From the NCBI GenBank assembly GCA_963969495.1, contig OZ018324.1, positions 49,671,503 through 49,735,502 on the forward strand: DNA of 64,000 bases. Reading direction: 5' to 3'. Origin of the DNA: Ceratothoa steindachneri. Lineage: Eukaryota > Arthropoda > Malacostraca > Isopoda > Cymothoidae. The notes beneath the pieces are model-generated. The model was given only the letters and a program-made list of their open reading frames with translations, did not search any database and was not told the DNA's origin. The position numbers and the translations under genes are program-made. Numbering within the stretch: the stretch's first letter is position 1; every line of letters starts with the position of its first letter. Positions 22,847 through 34,200 of the stretch are shown here, one piece after another.

Positions 22847-22990
22847 GGCCAATCTCCGGCACGTTGGTCAATCACTTCGGGTGCCGCTTCGTGACGATAC
22901 TCGGTGCCATTTTGGCTTCCTGCTGCATTTTCCTGTCCACCTTCGCCCGGAGTGTTATTATTTTGTACCTCACAATCGGCCTTGGCACAG
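22847..22990 (+). CDS. Monocarboxylate transporter-like, exon covering TM2 end, TM3 and TM4 start
   Basis: The acceptor ccacag and donor gtaagt bound an exon that starts and ends in phase 1, matching the donor at 13071. The joined codon gives a Gly, producing the family's LGSGPISG run at the TM2 end. The exon then reads TLVNHFGCRFVTILGAILAS, a loop with a basic residue followed by TM3, and CCIFLSTFARSVIILYLTIG, TM3 end to TM4 start. Forty-seven full codons are open. The intron before it is 9.8 kb and carries mariner, Penelope, CR1 and SINE copies. Codon use is richer in G/C at third positions than the AT-rich surroundings, as expected for a conserved host exon. Confidence 0.94.
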
Positions 22991-23071
22991 GTAAGTTACA
23001 TGCTAACTCCACAAAGAGAAACAGCCATATCTACCTGTATACGCACATAATGTGCGTAATGTTTATTTTAT

Positions 23072-23290
23072 TTTAAGCGAAAACCAACGACTGGATATCT
23101 TGCATGAAAGTTTAAAAAGATAAATCTGTAAAGAAAGTGAAAATGTGTAAAAGACGTGCAGCAGGATATCCTCTTTAATATTGGAGCTGGGACGGCACAA
23201 GTTTGCAAACATTTAGACAGAAGGTAATAAAACATCCAGATGTTAGCTGCAGCATGGTTGTCCATTCTAGACTTGCCTTCCCCTCATGGG
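23072..23290 (+). repeat. Dispersed repeat, copy 2
   Basis: It starts with the same ttttaagcgaaaaccaacga as 473. It follows with tctgtaaagaaagtg and gcagcaggatatcc in the same order as copy 1. The class is unknown. Confidence 0.5.
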
Positions 23291-23433
23291 GATATTTACC
23301 TCATAAATAAATTAATTAGAGCTAAAACAACTTAAAAGTGCAAATAATAATTAAATTAATGTTAAAAAAGAGGCTATGGGGAACTTTTACAAATTAAGAG
23401 GCAAAGGTTAGTATAAATTGTCAAACTCTTGAA

Positions 23434-25076
23434 AGAAAAAATTTAAACCCAGTTGGGATGGACGAAAGCGCATTAACACAGCACCTTGGGAGCTGTAAGC
23501 TTTTTTTAACAAGCTGAAATGTAGACAAAGTTTGAGAGGCGAGAAACGAAATAACGCAAAGCTAGAAGGGCTGTAAGCTGGTACTAATCAAGCAGAAATA
23601 TAGAACAGCTGTGATGGGCGAGAAATGCACAAACACAACGCCGCGGGGCTGTGAGCTAGTTTCAAGCAAGCATAATTTTAGAAGCAGTTGTGATCAGCGA
23701 GAAACGCATTAACACTACGTCGTTGGGGCTAGAGACTGTTTCAAGCAAGCTGAAGTTTAGACCGAATTGTGATGTGCAGGAAAGGCCTTAACACAACGCC
23801 GTGCTGGTTGTAAGCTGCAAACAAGCAAGCGAAAATATAGACCAATTTTAGATGGGCAAGAATCTCATTAGAGCAAAGCTTTGATGGCTGTAAGCTGGTG
23901 TCAAACAAGCAAAAAATGTTGAGCCAGTTATCATTGGAGAGAAACGCATTAATCGAACGCCATGGGGGATGTAAACCTGTTTCAGGCTAACTGAAATGAC
24001 GACCCATTTGTGATGGGAGGAAAACGCATTAACACAACGCGGTGGTAACTAGAAGATAGTTTCAATCAGGCAGAAATGTAGAGTAGGTTCTGATGGGCGA
24101 GAAACGCTTAAATACAATACTGTGGAGCCTTTAATATAATCTGGTATCCAGGAAGCAGAAATGAAGAACCATTTGTGATGCAGGATAAATGCATTAACAC
24201 AACGCTGTGTTTGCTAGAAGCTGGTTTCAAGTAAGCAGAAATGTAAACCAAGCTGTAGTGAGCGAAAAACTCATTGGCACAGTGCAATGGGTACTATAAG
24301 CTTGTTTCTGGCAAATATAAATGTAGACCCAGTTGCAATTGGCGAGAATAGCATTAACACAACGACGTAGGAGCTGAAAGCTGCTTTCAACCATGCAGAA
24401 ATGTAGAGTAGCTTGTAATAGGCGAGAGAGGCATAAACACAACCTCGTAGCTGTTTTACGCTGGTTTAAAGCAAGAAGAAATGTAGACCAAGTCGCGACG
24501 TGCGAGATACGCATAAACACAACGCCTTGGGGTTGTAAACTTGTGTCAATCAAGCAGAAATATTGATCAGTTGTTAGGGTTAGAAATCTATTCGCACAAT
24601 TCTGGGGGTGGGGGATAAAAGCTGGCTTCACGCAAGCTGAAATGTAGACCTATTTGTGATGGGCGATAAACGCTTTAACAAAAAGCGCAGAGGGCTGTAA
24701 GCTAGGTTCAAAAAAGCCAATATGCAGAACCAGTTGCGATGGGAGAGAGACGCTATTGGTGATAATGACATTATAACAACATCGTGGGTACTTTAAGCTG
24801 ATTTCAAGTAAGCAGAATTGCAGATGAAGGTGTGATGGAGCAGAGACTCTAACATAATACTACTGGGATTTTAAGCTGGTGTCATGCGAGCTGAAATGTA
24901 GACACAGGTGCAATATGAGAAAAACGCATTAAGATAATGCCGTTAGGGCTTTAAGCTGGTATTATGCAAGGATAAATGATGACCCAGTTATGTTTGATAA
25001 CACAACACTATGGGGGCAGTAGCCCTTTTCAAGCAAGGTGAAATGTAGATGTAGTTGCGATAGGCGAGAAAGGAAA
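23434..25076 (+). repeat. 80-bp satellite array, block 1
   Basis: Degenerate tandem copies of an ~80-bp unit whose landmarks recur in order: gctgtaagctggtttcaag, caagcagaaatgtagaccc, agttgtgatgggcgagaaac, gcattaacacaacgccgtgg. About 20 units are visible, diverged by substitutions and small indels. The array ends where a mariner copy is inserted. The period is not a multiple of three, so ORFs across it are by-products of three-unit (240-bp) frame cycling. Confidence 0.93.
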
Positions 25077-25709
25077 TACCGGGTTTTTCAAAAGTTCTGT
25101 TACACTCGCGCCTTTTTATCTTTTGACAAGTCTTACATCGCCAAGCGCCACAACGTCAGCCTGATGACTTTCCACAAAGTCGCGGAGAGGCTAAGGGAAT
25201 GGGAAAGACCACAATGATCGACCTGGTTCAGGCAGACCTCAAGTTGTCGATCTTCACGGTTGATCCGATCATCAAAAATCAGAAGGACCGCGTGATAAGC
25301 TTCGGCCAAGAACGTGCAGGAATAGTTGGCGTCGAACATGAACTTCTGTTCGAAGGAACTTTGGCTTCCGCAGTTGCCGGACCTCAATTCCCTCGACTAC
25401 AGCTTATGGGTGCATTTCGATGTCAAGACCTGCAAGGTCCGCCACAGCAACGTTGACGAACTGACTTTCTCAGTTAACTGCGTGTGGGCCAGCGTGAGGA
25501 AAGACTTCACCCGCAACGTGGGTGCAGCCTTCAGGTATAACCTGGAGCGCAAGCTCACGCCGATAGCAGCAACATTAATTAATGCTACACTTTAAATACA
25601 TATTTATAAGTTAAAACAATAAAACGTCTCTAATTGCATAAAAACTATCATTGTTTCATTTTTGGAGAGCGTCGTAACTAATGTAACAGCAATTTTGCAA
25701 TACCTGGTA
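25077..25709 (+). mobile_element. Mariner deletion derivative inserted in the 80-bp satellite
   Basis: Inverted ends taccgggtttttcaaaag and (inverted right end) taccaggtattgcaaaa are flanked by TA within the satellite motif cat|TA|acacaacg. Inside are an HTH-like start (HRQALRRQ-type region near 25133-25260), then a jump to KELWLPQLPDLNSLDYSLWV and RKDFTRNVGAAFRY from the C-terminus. The first two catalytic residues are missing, so it could only have moved with help from a full-length relative such as the one decayed at 13732-14755. Confidence 0.88.
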
Positions 25710-26495
25710 ACACAACACCATGTGTTTTTAAGCTGATTTCAAGAAGGTTGAAATATCGAAACAGTTTCAATGGGTGAGAAACAGATTACTACACTGCCCC
25801 GTGGGAGCTGAAAGCTGCTTAGAAACAAGCAGAAATATAGACCCAATTGGAGTGGGTGAAAAACGCATAACACAATTTCTGACGGCTGTAAGCTGAGTTT
25901 ACGTAAGCAGAAATTTAAACCCAGTTGTGATGGGCGTGAAAATTATTACCACAACAACGGGTGTGGGGATTGGAAGCTGTTTCAAGCAAGCTAAAGTGTA
26001 GACCCAGTTGCGATGTGCGAGTAAGACATTAACACAATGCCTTGAGGGCTGTAAGCTGCTATCAACCAAGCAGAAATGCAGACCCAGTTTTTGATGGGCG
26101 AGAAGCTCATTAACACAACGCATTGGTGTCTGTAAGCTGATAGTGAATAAGTAGAAATGTTTAACCAGTTGTGATTGGTCAGAAACTCATTACCACAACG
26201 CCTTCCTGGGTGTTGACAGGTAGCAAACAAGCAGAAATGTATCCCCAGTTGTGATTTTCCAGAAACGCATTAACACAATCCGATGGTAGGCAAGCTGGTT
26301 TCAAGCAAGCTGCAATGTATACCTATCTGTGATGGTAATAAAACGCAATATCACAAATTCCAGAGCACTGTAATCTAGTTAAAGAAAGCTGAAATTTAGA
26401 CCTAGTTGTTTGGTTGAGAAACGCATTAACACAACATCCTGGGTGCTATAAGCTGGTTTCAAGGAAGCAGAAGTGTAAACCCTCATTAACACAAC
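25710..26495 (+). repeat. 80-bp satellite array, block 2
   Basis: About ten more units of the same 80-bp repeat, beginning mid-unit (acacaacaccatgtg) exactly where block 1 was broken by the mariner. It ends at cattaacacaacgccgtaa, where a LINE 3' end is inserted. Confidence 0.92.
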
Positions 26496-28130
26496 GCCGT
26501 AATTTTTTTTAACGCCCCTATCTGGCGACTGCCTTCAAGGGCATTCTACAATAATGTGCCGAACAGTCTGGGATACAACGCTGTCGTCAAAATAAAGTAC
26601 AGGGGAGCGCTCCATCAAATGGCGCTACTTCCTGCGAGTGTACCTACTGGAAGAAGACAGAAATCAATCTGATAATGACGCGGTATTGTGTAGTAGGGCC
26701 ATAAGAATACACGGGTGAATGACACGCAAATTTAAGCTCCTCTGGGCCGTCTGCCATCTTCTTTGCAAGAAGCCTGGATGGCTGCCCTGAATCCTCCTAT
26801 GTAATCTGTGAAAGAGAGAGCCAAACGCTGATCTGGTCGCCTAGTCCTCACCAAATCTTTGGCTCCCTCATGAGCATATTCATACCCCCAAATTCTCACA
26901 TGTCTAGGAACCCAACATCTACAAGTAAGCTCTTAATGGGGGACGTGTGAAAGACACCGGTCACTAAGCGGAGACTAGTGTAGTGGATCAATTCCACCTC
27001 CCGCTCGGCTGCGGATGCCTAAAACTCGCATCCGTAGTCAAGCTTTAAACGAACAAAGGATCGGTAGAAAAGTAAGGCAGTAGCCCTATCAGCAACCCAG
27101 ATGATGAACGTCATGTAACGAAGAATGTCTATGGCGTGGGTACAAGACCTCCTAAGGCTGTGAATATGAGCCTCTCAGGTAAGGCGTGATTTGAAAACAA
27201 GACCAAGAAAACGGTGCGACTCCACCACTTCCAGGCAAATCTCATTTAGAGACAAGTAAGGGTATGGGTGGAAACGTGGATGGCGACAGAAGTGCAGCAC
27301 CCTAGTCTTGGCCAAGAAAAACCGAAATCTGCACGCTTCGGCTTAGCGATAGATCCAGTTCGATGCCTGTTGGAGTCGACGCTCCAGAGTTAGCAGCCCT
27401 TAGGTGATACCGTTGATACTTAGGGTAAAGAGAGTAATAATGAAGACACTTCCCTGACGGACTCTCTCTTCTTTCCCCATTGGGCCGGAGAGGGTTACCT
27501 CACCCGTACATGGAATCGACGATCTCGTCAAAACACAGAAATAAAGATTGGCAAGCGTCTCCTCGCCCATATAATTTGTAGAATCTCCATGATAACATAT
27601 CGCTATGCGTTATGATAGGCGTAGTAATGTATACGAAGGAAGACTTGGCAGACAGCATTTTCCAGTTTTTAGCAGAGCATCTGACGTGGAATGGAATTAG
27701 CGGAAGCCACATGGTGCAGAAGTCATGTGGTTTCCGTTGTCGATGAAAAAGGCAAATCTAACATTCACAAAATTTTCCAGCAACTTGTGCACCCAAGAAG
27801 TGAGAGAGATTGGGCGGAAACCGGCCTCGGTAAAGTGACCTTTTCCTGGTTTTCGTAAAGCGATCACAGTAGCTATCCGCCAGGATTTTGGGAAGATATC
27901 CTCTGTCCAGATCCTATTGAACAAATCTAAGAAAAAGACTATGCCTCGCTCACCTAAGTGTCGAAGCATGACATACAAGGCATGGTCAGGACCCGTGACG
28001 GTGTTATCGCACGATGCGAGAGCGGAACGCAGCTCACTTAATGTAAACATGTCGTTGAAGGGCTCTCTGCATCTGGAGGTAAAGTTCAGTTGGCGGCTAT
28101 CAACGCCCAGCACCATAGAGGCTGGGAGAT
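26496..28130 (-). pseudogene. LINE reverse transcriptase fragment inserted in the satellite
   Basis: On the minus strand the segment begins with FTLSELRSALASCDNTVTGP then DHALYVMLRHLGERG, FFLDLFNRIWTEDIFPKSWR, ATVIALRKPGKGHFTEAGFR and PISLTSWVHKLLENFVNVR, the fingers and palm start of a LINE reverse transcriptase. After a gap come thumb-like pieces (KTRVLHFCRHPRFHP, NEICLEVVESHRFLGLVF) and a C-terminal VRHIIVECP motif near 26530. It ends in a T-run at 26502-26510, which on the minus strand is a short poly(A) tail. The F/Y-A-D-D catalytic box is not visible; it lies in the part that is damaged near 27450-27550. Family is probably Jockey/I-related. Confidence 0.82.
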
Positions 28131-31083
28131 CCTTTCAAGCTAGCGGAAATTTATACATGGTTGCAATATGCGAAAAACGCATTTACGCAACGCCGTGGTG
28201 GTTGAAGCTGGTATCAAGCAAGATGGTCGAGAAAGGCAAAAAAGGAACGTCTTGGGGATTATAAGCTAGTGTCAGACAAGCAGAAATTTAGACTTAATTT
28301 TGAGTGGCGAAAAACGTATTAATACAACAAAGTGGGTGGATCTAAGCTGGTTTCACGAGAGCAGATATGTGGACCCATTTGTTATGGGCGATAAACCTAG
28401 TAACACAAAGCTCTGATAGTTTAAAGTTAATTTAAAGAACGCTCAAATGTAGACCTAGTTGCGATGTGCGAGAAACGCAGTAACACAATACTGTTTGCTA
28501 ACCCGGTTTTAGGCAATCAGAAAGGGAGGCCAGTTTCGATCTAAGAGAAATGAAATAAAACAACGCTGTTGAACTATAAGATGCAATCAAACAAGCAGGA
28601 ATCTAGACCCAGTTGAGATAGGCAAGAAACTCATTAGCAGAACGCCTTGGGAAATGGAAGCAGGTGTCAAACAAGCAAAATATTGACTATATTATGATTG
28701 GTGAGAAGCGCACTAACACAACGCCGTTGGGGATGTATGTAAGATGGTTCCAAGTTATGCAGAAACTTAGATCCAGTTGCGATGTGCGAGAAACGCATTG
28801 AAACATTGCCTTGTTGTTGGCAGCTGGTTTTAAGCAATTAGAAATGGAGGCCCAGGTTGGATTGGCAAGAAATGAATTAACACTATGCCATGAGACTGGA
28901 AGCTGATATAAGGCAAGATTAAATATAGACTCAGCTACGATATGCGAGAAACGCATTAACACAACGCCATGCGGGTTGAAGCTGGTATCAAGTAAGCAGA
29001 TATATAGACCAGGTTGGGATGGGCGAAAAATATATTTACACAGACACACAGGGGATTTAATTTTGTTTCAAGCAAGGCAAATTTTAGACCCAGTTGCGAT
29101 TAACAAGAAACACATTAACACAACGCCGTGTAAGCTGTCAGATGGTTTCAAGCAGACCGAAATTAGATCAGGCTGTGATGGGCGAGAAACGCGTAAACAC
29201 AATGGTTTGACTGGTGAAAACAGATTCAAGAATGTTGAAATGTTGACCCATTTGCAATGTGCGAGAAATGCATTAATACAGCGCCATGGGGGCTCTAAGA
29301 TAAGTTTATCAAGCAGAAATGTATACCAAGTTGAGATAGTCAAGAAAGTCAATGACACAAGGCCTTGGGAGCTGCAAGCTCGTGGCAAACAAGCAAAAAC
29401 GTTGACCAAATTATCTTTGGTGATAAACGCATTAACACAACGCTGAGGGGGAGGAAGGTCTAAGCTGTTTTAGATAAAGCCGAAATGTAGACCCAATTGT
29501 GATGGGTTATAAACGTATTAATAAGACACCTTAGGACCTGGAAAAAGATTTCAAACAAGACGAAATTTATACCAAGGTTCCATGCGCGAGAAAAGCGTTA
29601 AAACTATGCTGTGCGAGCTGTAAGCAGGTATCGAGCAAGTTGAAATGCAGCCCAATTTTGGATTGGAGAGAAACTCATTAACATAACGCATTGGGGGCTG
29701 TAAGATAGTGTCAAACAAACAAAAATACAGACCAAGATGTGATTGGGAAGAAATGCATTAACACAAAGCCAAGATAACTGTAAAATAATTTTAAAAATGC
29801 TGACATGTAGATTGTAGACCCAGCTTCGATTGGAAATAAACAAAACACTATGGGAGAAACGCATTAACACAACACAATTGGGGTTGTCAGCTGCGTTCAA
29901 GCGAGCAGAAATATAGACCAGGTTATGTTGGGTGAGAAAAGCATAAACACAACGTCGTGGGGGCTGGATGCTGGTTTCAAGCAAGTTGATATGTATATCA
30001 TTTGTGATGGGCGAGAAACGCCTTAACACAACGCCGTGATTGCGAGAAGTTGAGTTTAAGCAATCAAAAATAGAGGCTTAGGTGTGATTGGTGAGAAATG
30101 CATTAAAACAACACCATGGGGGCTCTAAGCTGGATCTAAGCAAGCAGAAATATAGACCCTGGTTTAAAGCAAGCAGAAATGTAGATTACGTTTTGATGAG
30201 CGAGAAACACCAAGGAGGCTGGAAGAGGGTTTCAAGCAAGGGAAAATGTAGACGCATTGGTTTTGGATAGAGACGCATTAATACAACACCGTGGGGGTGG
30301 TAAGCTGATTTTCACAAGGCTAAAATATAGAACTAATTTAAAAGATCGAGAAATGCATTCCCACACCATCGTAAAATCTTGAATTTGGTTTCCATCAAGC
30401 AGAATTTTAGACCCAGTTGAGAATAGCGAGAAACGCATTAGTACAACGCCGTGTGCGATGTAAGCCTGTTTTAAGAAAGTAGAAATGTAGAGCCAATTCT
30501 TTTGTGCGAGAAATGTATTAACACACCGCTGTGGGAGTAGTATGCTGGCTGCAATTAAGCTAAAATGTAGAACCAGTTGTAATGGGCAAGAAACGTCTTA
30601 AAAAGCGCCGTATTTGCGGGAAGCTGCTTATAATCAGAAATGGAGGCCCAGGTTGGATTGGCGAGCAATGCATTAACCCAACACCAGAGGCGTTAGAAAC
30701 CTAGTTTAAAGATACGAGTAGAAGAAATGTACCGCACGGCCTGGTGGTCGAGAATCACTGGGGGCTCAAAGCTGGCACCATCCAAACAGAAATGTAGAGC
30801 CAATTATGATCAGTGAAAAACGCACTAACAGACTGCCGTGGTGGCTGGCAGCTGATTTCAATCAAGCAGAAAAGTAGACCACGTAGTGATGGGTGAGAAA
30901 CATCGTGGAGTCTCTAAGTTGGTTTCACTCATCAGAAATGTAGACCCAGATATATTGAACGTGAAAGCACTAAACCTTTCCCTGGGGGCCTGGATCTGGT
31001 TTCATGCAACCAGAAATTAAGACCACTTCGTAATGGGCGACAAATAGCGTGGTGGCTGTAAGTTGGTTCCAAACAAACAGGGT
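28131..31083 (+). repeat. 80-bp satellite array, block 3
   Basis: The longest block, with some 35 diverged units bearing the same landmarks (caagcagaaatgtagaccc, gcgagaaacgcattaaca). Towards the right end units lose parts and spacing becomes irregular, and the array stops where the next LINE begins. Some units are fused or shortened (for example around 29810-29900 and 30150-30230), which suggests unequal exchange. Confidence 0.92.
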
Positions 31084-33135
31084 AGATGCTGACCTTCTTC
31101 TCAGCCAACTATCCCCGATCGGAGCTGAGGGGGGAAGGGGACAATGTTCCCTAACCCCTGAGCTCCGGTTTTGAATGGTGGGTTTTTAACAACCTGCTTC
31201 ATCCCCACCCATACCTTCTTCACATCCCTTTTCCTTCTCTCTACACATTCTATCAATTTTACGATGCGTCCAAGGTGGAGTCGCCATGCTGAGGGACTGC
31301 CAGGCCACCAGGCGGGAAGGGTGGTCTTGAATGGCGGCCCCTGGCTCTGCCAGGCCTGTACGCACCACTTGCAGGGCGGGCTACCGCGAGGGGGGATGAG
31401 CGTGTGTATCCCGTGAGAAAATTAGGGTCACCATGCCCAATGAGGCAATTTTTTAAAAAAAACTACCCCTTTCCCCTCACAATCAACGGAGCCGCCTTCG
31501 GGCAGCTACACAGAAAAAATGGAGGTTCTTCCCCTTGTGCTTGCGCAGGGGACCCTCCAAATTTCTCTAACCAGAGAGGAGGCGCTCTCCTCTCCTTCGC
31601 CTACCAATGTAGGGGACTCCTCCTCACCCCCTTGTCTGGAGGTGCCTTTGGGCACCTCCCTCTTTCCAGTGGCAGCCTCCCCTTTACTTCACAAGGGGAC
31701 TTCCAAGAAAGCCAGCAGGCAGCCCATAGCCGACCGCTCCCCATTGAAGCGGCTCAGTAGGGCAAACCCCCTTAGGGAGGAGAGGGAAGCCAGTTCCCTT
31801 CGGTTGCTTCCCTCAAAAGAACTGATGGCTAGAATACTAAACCTAGCGGGGGTCAAGGCCTGTGCTTCCCAAGACAAGACTAATGACACTGCTTCCAATA
31901 GGACCTGTGATGTCCTGGTGGGGGGGAGGAGGGGATGACCAAATGGAGGCCCCACCCGAGATAAACATGGTCCTTGAGGCAACCCAGCCTCAGACGGTAG
32001 GGCCTTCCATGGGAGCGAATCCGGCTCGAAGCCAAGCACTGAACTCGAGTCCACTCCTATTCAAGGTCTTCCTCAAACGGCTAGGGTTTTCAAGGCAGTA
32101 CAAGGAGGGGAGGGCCCTTCCCCACCGAGATGGACCTTCTCCGTCTCAGAGAAGGACCTTGCTGAGGCCGGTCCATCTGGCCCGGGGGCTCCTGCCGGCG
32201 GAGGGGAGAAGAGGGTTTATTCCCCACCATCCTCTACTAAAAAGAAAAAAAACAACAAAAAAAGACTAAAAAGACTCTGGGCTCTTGTCCATCCGCGGAG
32301 GCTGCCGGGACGGATGGGTCTGCTGCCTTTTCGGTAAGCGACCAAGCCAAGATCGGCACAATCAGCCCCGTTTCTCGAACGGGAGCCTTTTGGCGAATGC
32401 GGCGGGTTCCTCTGAGGCGGCCAAAATAAGTGCTCTTCGGACACTTGATGGCACCCCAGTGAATTTTGTGAAAGGAGTAGTTTATACGAGGGAACTCGTT
32501 GACTACTCCATAGAAGATATCACTCTAGAGCTAGCCGACCACGGGGCGGTCAAAGTCAAGCGTGTGATGAGAACAGGGAGGGGCTTCAAGACCCACCCCT
32601 ACACTCTTCGTCACGTTCGACTGTGACAAGCTCCATGAGTTGGTGCGTGCCGGTTGGTACCGCTACCGCGTGAAGGCATTCGTGCCACTGCCGCGGCGGT
32701 GCTACTACTGTCACCGCTTCGGCCATACGAATCGCTCATGTAGACGTGCAAAGTGGGGGTCACCCGAAGTCTGTGTAAATTGCCCCAAAGCAGCACATAT
32801 GCAATGTGGTGCATATCTCCTTGAGAAAGAAATCCTGGCCTTTCAGGCGCAGGATCTTCTCTCATTTCGTGAGGCTAAGGACTTGGTCCTGGTGCGCTCG
32901 GCTCTACCTGGGATGTCTTACGACTCAATGCTTAGAAAAACACCCTCTGCTCCTGGCCCATCCAGGCCAACGAGCACGGTTGTTTCCGCGCCCATTAGGA
33001 GCCCTTCCGCGGGTTCTACTCAACCCGGGCGCTTCCCTGATAAAGCTGGCGGAACAAAGGGCTCACACCCAGCCCCGGCGAAAGAACCCATTTTTCATTT
33101 CCCCTAACAATTCTGACTACAAAGTGTTCACGGTC
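31084..33135 (+). pseudogene. LINE gag-like ORF1 with zinc knuckles
   Basis: A GC-rich block. A Ser/Pro-rich N-terminal part (about 31262-32260) is broken by shifts. Then comes a conserved RNA-binding-type segment, VVYTRELVDYSIEDITLELA with GAVKVKRVMRTGRG (32480-32585). After one more shift there is the FVTFDCDKLHELVRAGWYRY run and zinc knuckle CYYCHRFGHTNRSCRR (about 32697-32744), plus a damaged second knuckle CVNCPKAAHMQCGA. The tail (YLLEKEILAFQAQDLLSFRE) is typical of arthropod Jockey-like ORF1 proteins that coat LINE RNA. There is no ORF2 downstream, so this is a 3'-deleted copy. Confidence 0.85.
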
Positions 33136-33720
33136 GTTTCGAGCTAATATAAATGAAACAACAATATTCACACATTGTTAACGTTGTCCTTCAGACAGTT
33201 CCTGTAGCACCCAAACATCATTTGTGTTTTTTCCTCTATATATAACTTGCTTCAAAAGAGCGCATTAATACAGTCAATTTTAAATGGTTTGCAGCAAATT
33301 TGAAAAATTTTACAGAACCATTAGATGCATTTCAAATGGCTTCTAAAACGACATTAATTTCCTAACTCTTCTAATATTTTGATATAAGAAATAAATAGAT
33401 GTGTTAAAGATATGATGCGAAAGAGAATAAATAGAATAGAGGAATACTAAAAAACATCATGGATAACGAAAATTTGAATAACTAACCTTAAAATAATATA
33501 TACCAAGTGGCATAATCATAAAAAAGTTCGAACTTAAACCCCAGGTCATGGAGAAATGTAAAAAAAAATACTTCCAAATGTCGGGACCCCCTAATTTAAA
33601 TTTTATATTCAATTCCTGAAATCGATTGGATACTCCTCTTTTGTGATTCAAGTGTTTTACTTTTGGGTCGCTTTCTTCTTCACTATGTAACATTACACGC
33701 CTGACTCGATTCCTGTTCAG
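33136..33720 (+). other. Intron end before the TM4-TM5 exon, nothing recognised
   Basis: AT-rich intron sequence leading to the acceptor at 33720. No element recognised. Confidence 0.45.
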
Positions 33721-33863
33721 GTCTGGGCTTTGGGTTGATCTACCTCCCCGCCATCGTCAGCGTAACGTCTTATTTCGAAAAGAAGCGATCTTTCGCCACG
33801 GGCATCGCTGTTTGCGGGTCTGGTCTGGGTACTTTCGCCTTTCCACCCATCATCGAGCACTTG
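33721..33863 (+). CDS. Monocarboxylate transporter-like, exon covering TM4 to TM5
   Basis: The acceptor ttcctgttcag is followed by an exon starting in phase 1 (two bases finish a Gly codon) and ending in phase 0 at CACTTG|gtaagg. It reads LGFGLIYLPAIVSVTSYFEK and KRSFATGIAVCGSGLGTFAF, then PPIIEHL. The YFEKKRSFATGIAVCGSG stretch is the conserved TM4-TM5 signature of SLC16 proteins: a basic pair after Y-F, then A-x-G-x-A-x-x-G-S. In MCT1 a TM5 basic residue near this point is implicated in transport, and here the K-K-R cluster is kept. The following intron is very short (118 bp), unlike all others in the gene. Confidence 0.95.
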
Positions 33864-33981
33864 GTAAGGTAACACATACATCTATCTATACATAATACGA
33901 TTCAGAAAAGAGGTTGTTAAATATCTCATACTCCAGATAGAACCAGGATGTCTCGCCTTACCACTGAAATATGTTTTTCAG

Positions 33982-34200
33982 ATTGAAATTTATAGCTGGA
34001 AAGGAACGCTTATAATAATCTCCGGCATAGTGTTGAACTGTGCGGTGTTCGGTACTCTCTTCCGGCCGCTCGAAGTCCGATCTGTGCCTCAAAGTTCGGT
34101 TGAACCAACATGCAAGGAAAATGGCATCGCCAGCGAAGAAGAGCTTCATACTTTGACCAAAGAGAACGACGTCAGCTTAGCTGATATTCCCCAAATTCAG
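33982..34200 (+). CDS. Monocarboxylate transporter-like, exon covering TM6 and start of the cytosolic loop
   Basis: The acceptor gtttttcag and donor CAG|gtaaat bound 73 whole codons (phase 0 to phase 0). The start, IEIYSWKGTLIIISGIVLNC followed by AVFGTLFRPL, matches the TM6 region of SLC16 carriers (E-x-Y-x-W-[KR]-G-x-x-x-I and a closing R-P-L). The remaining ~40 residues are hydrophilic and rich in Glu, Ser and Thr. They belong to the long, poorly conserved cytosolic loop between TM6 and TM7 that splits the two halves of the carrier. The phase-0 end does not match the phase required by the next exon I can recognise (53093), which suggests a missing exon in between. Confidence 0.93.

Noticed and set aside
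24227..30438. Many 60-160-codon ORFs across the 80-bp array, looking like a repeated protein
   Set aside because: The unit is not a multiple of three, so the same repeat is read in changing frames; there is no start, splice or conservation pattern of a gene.
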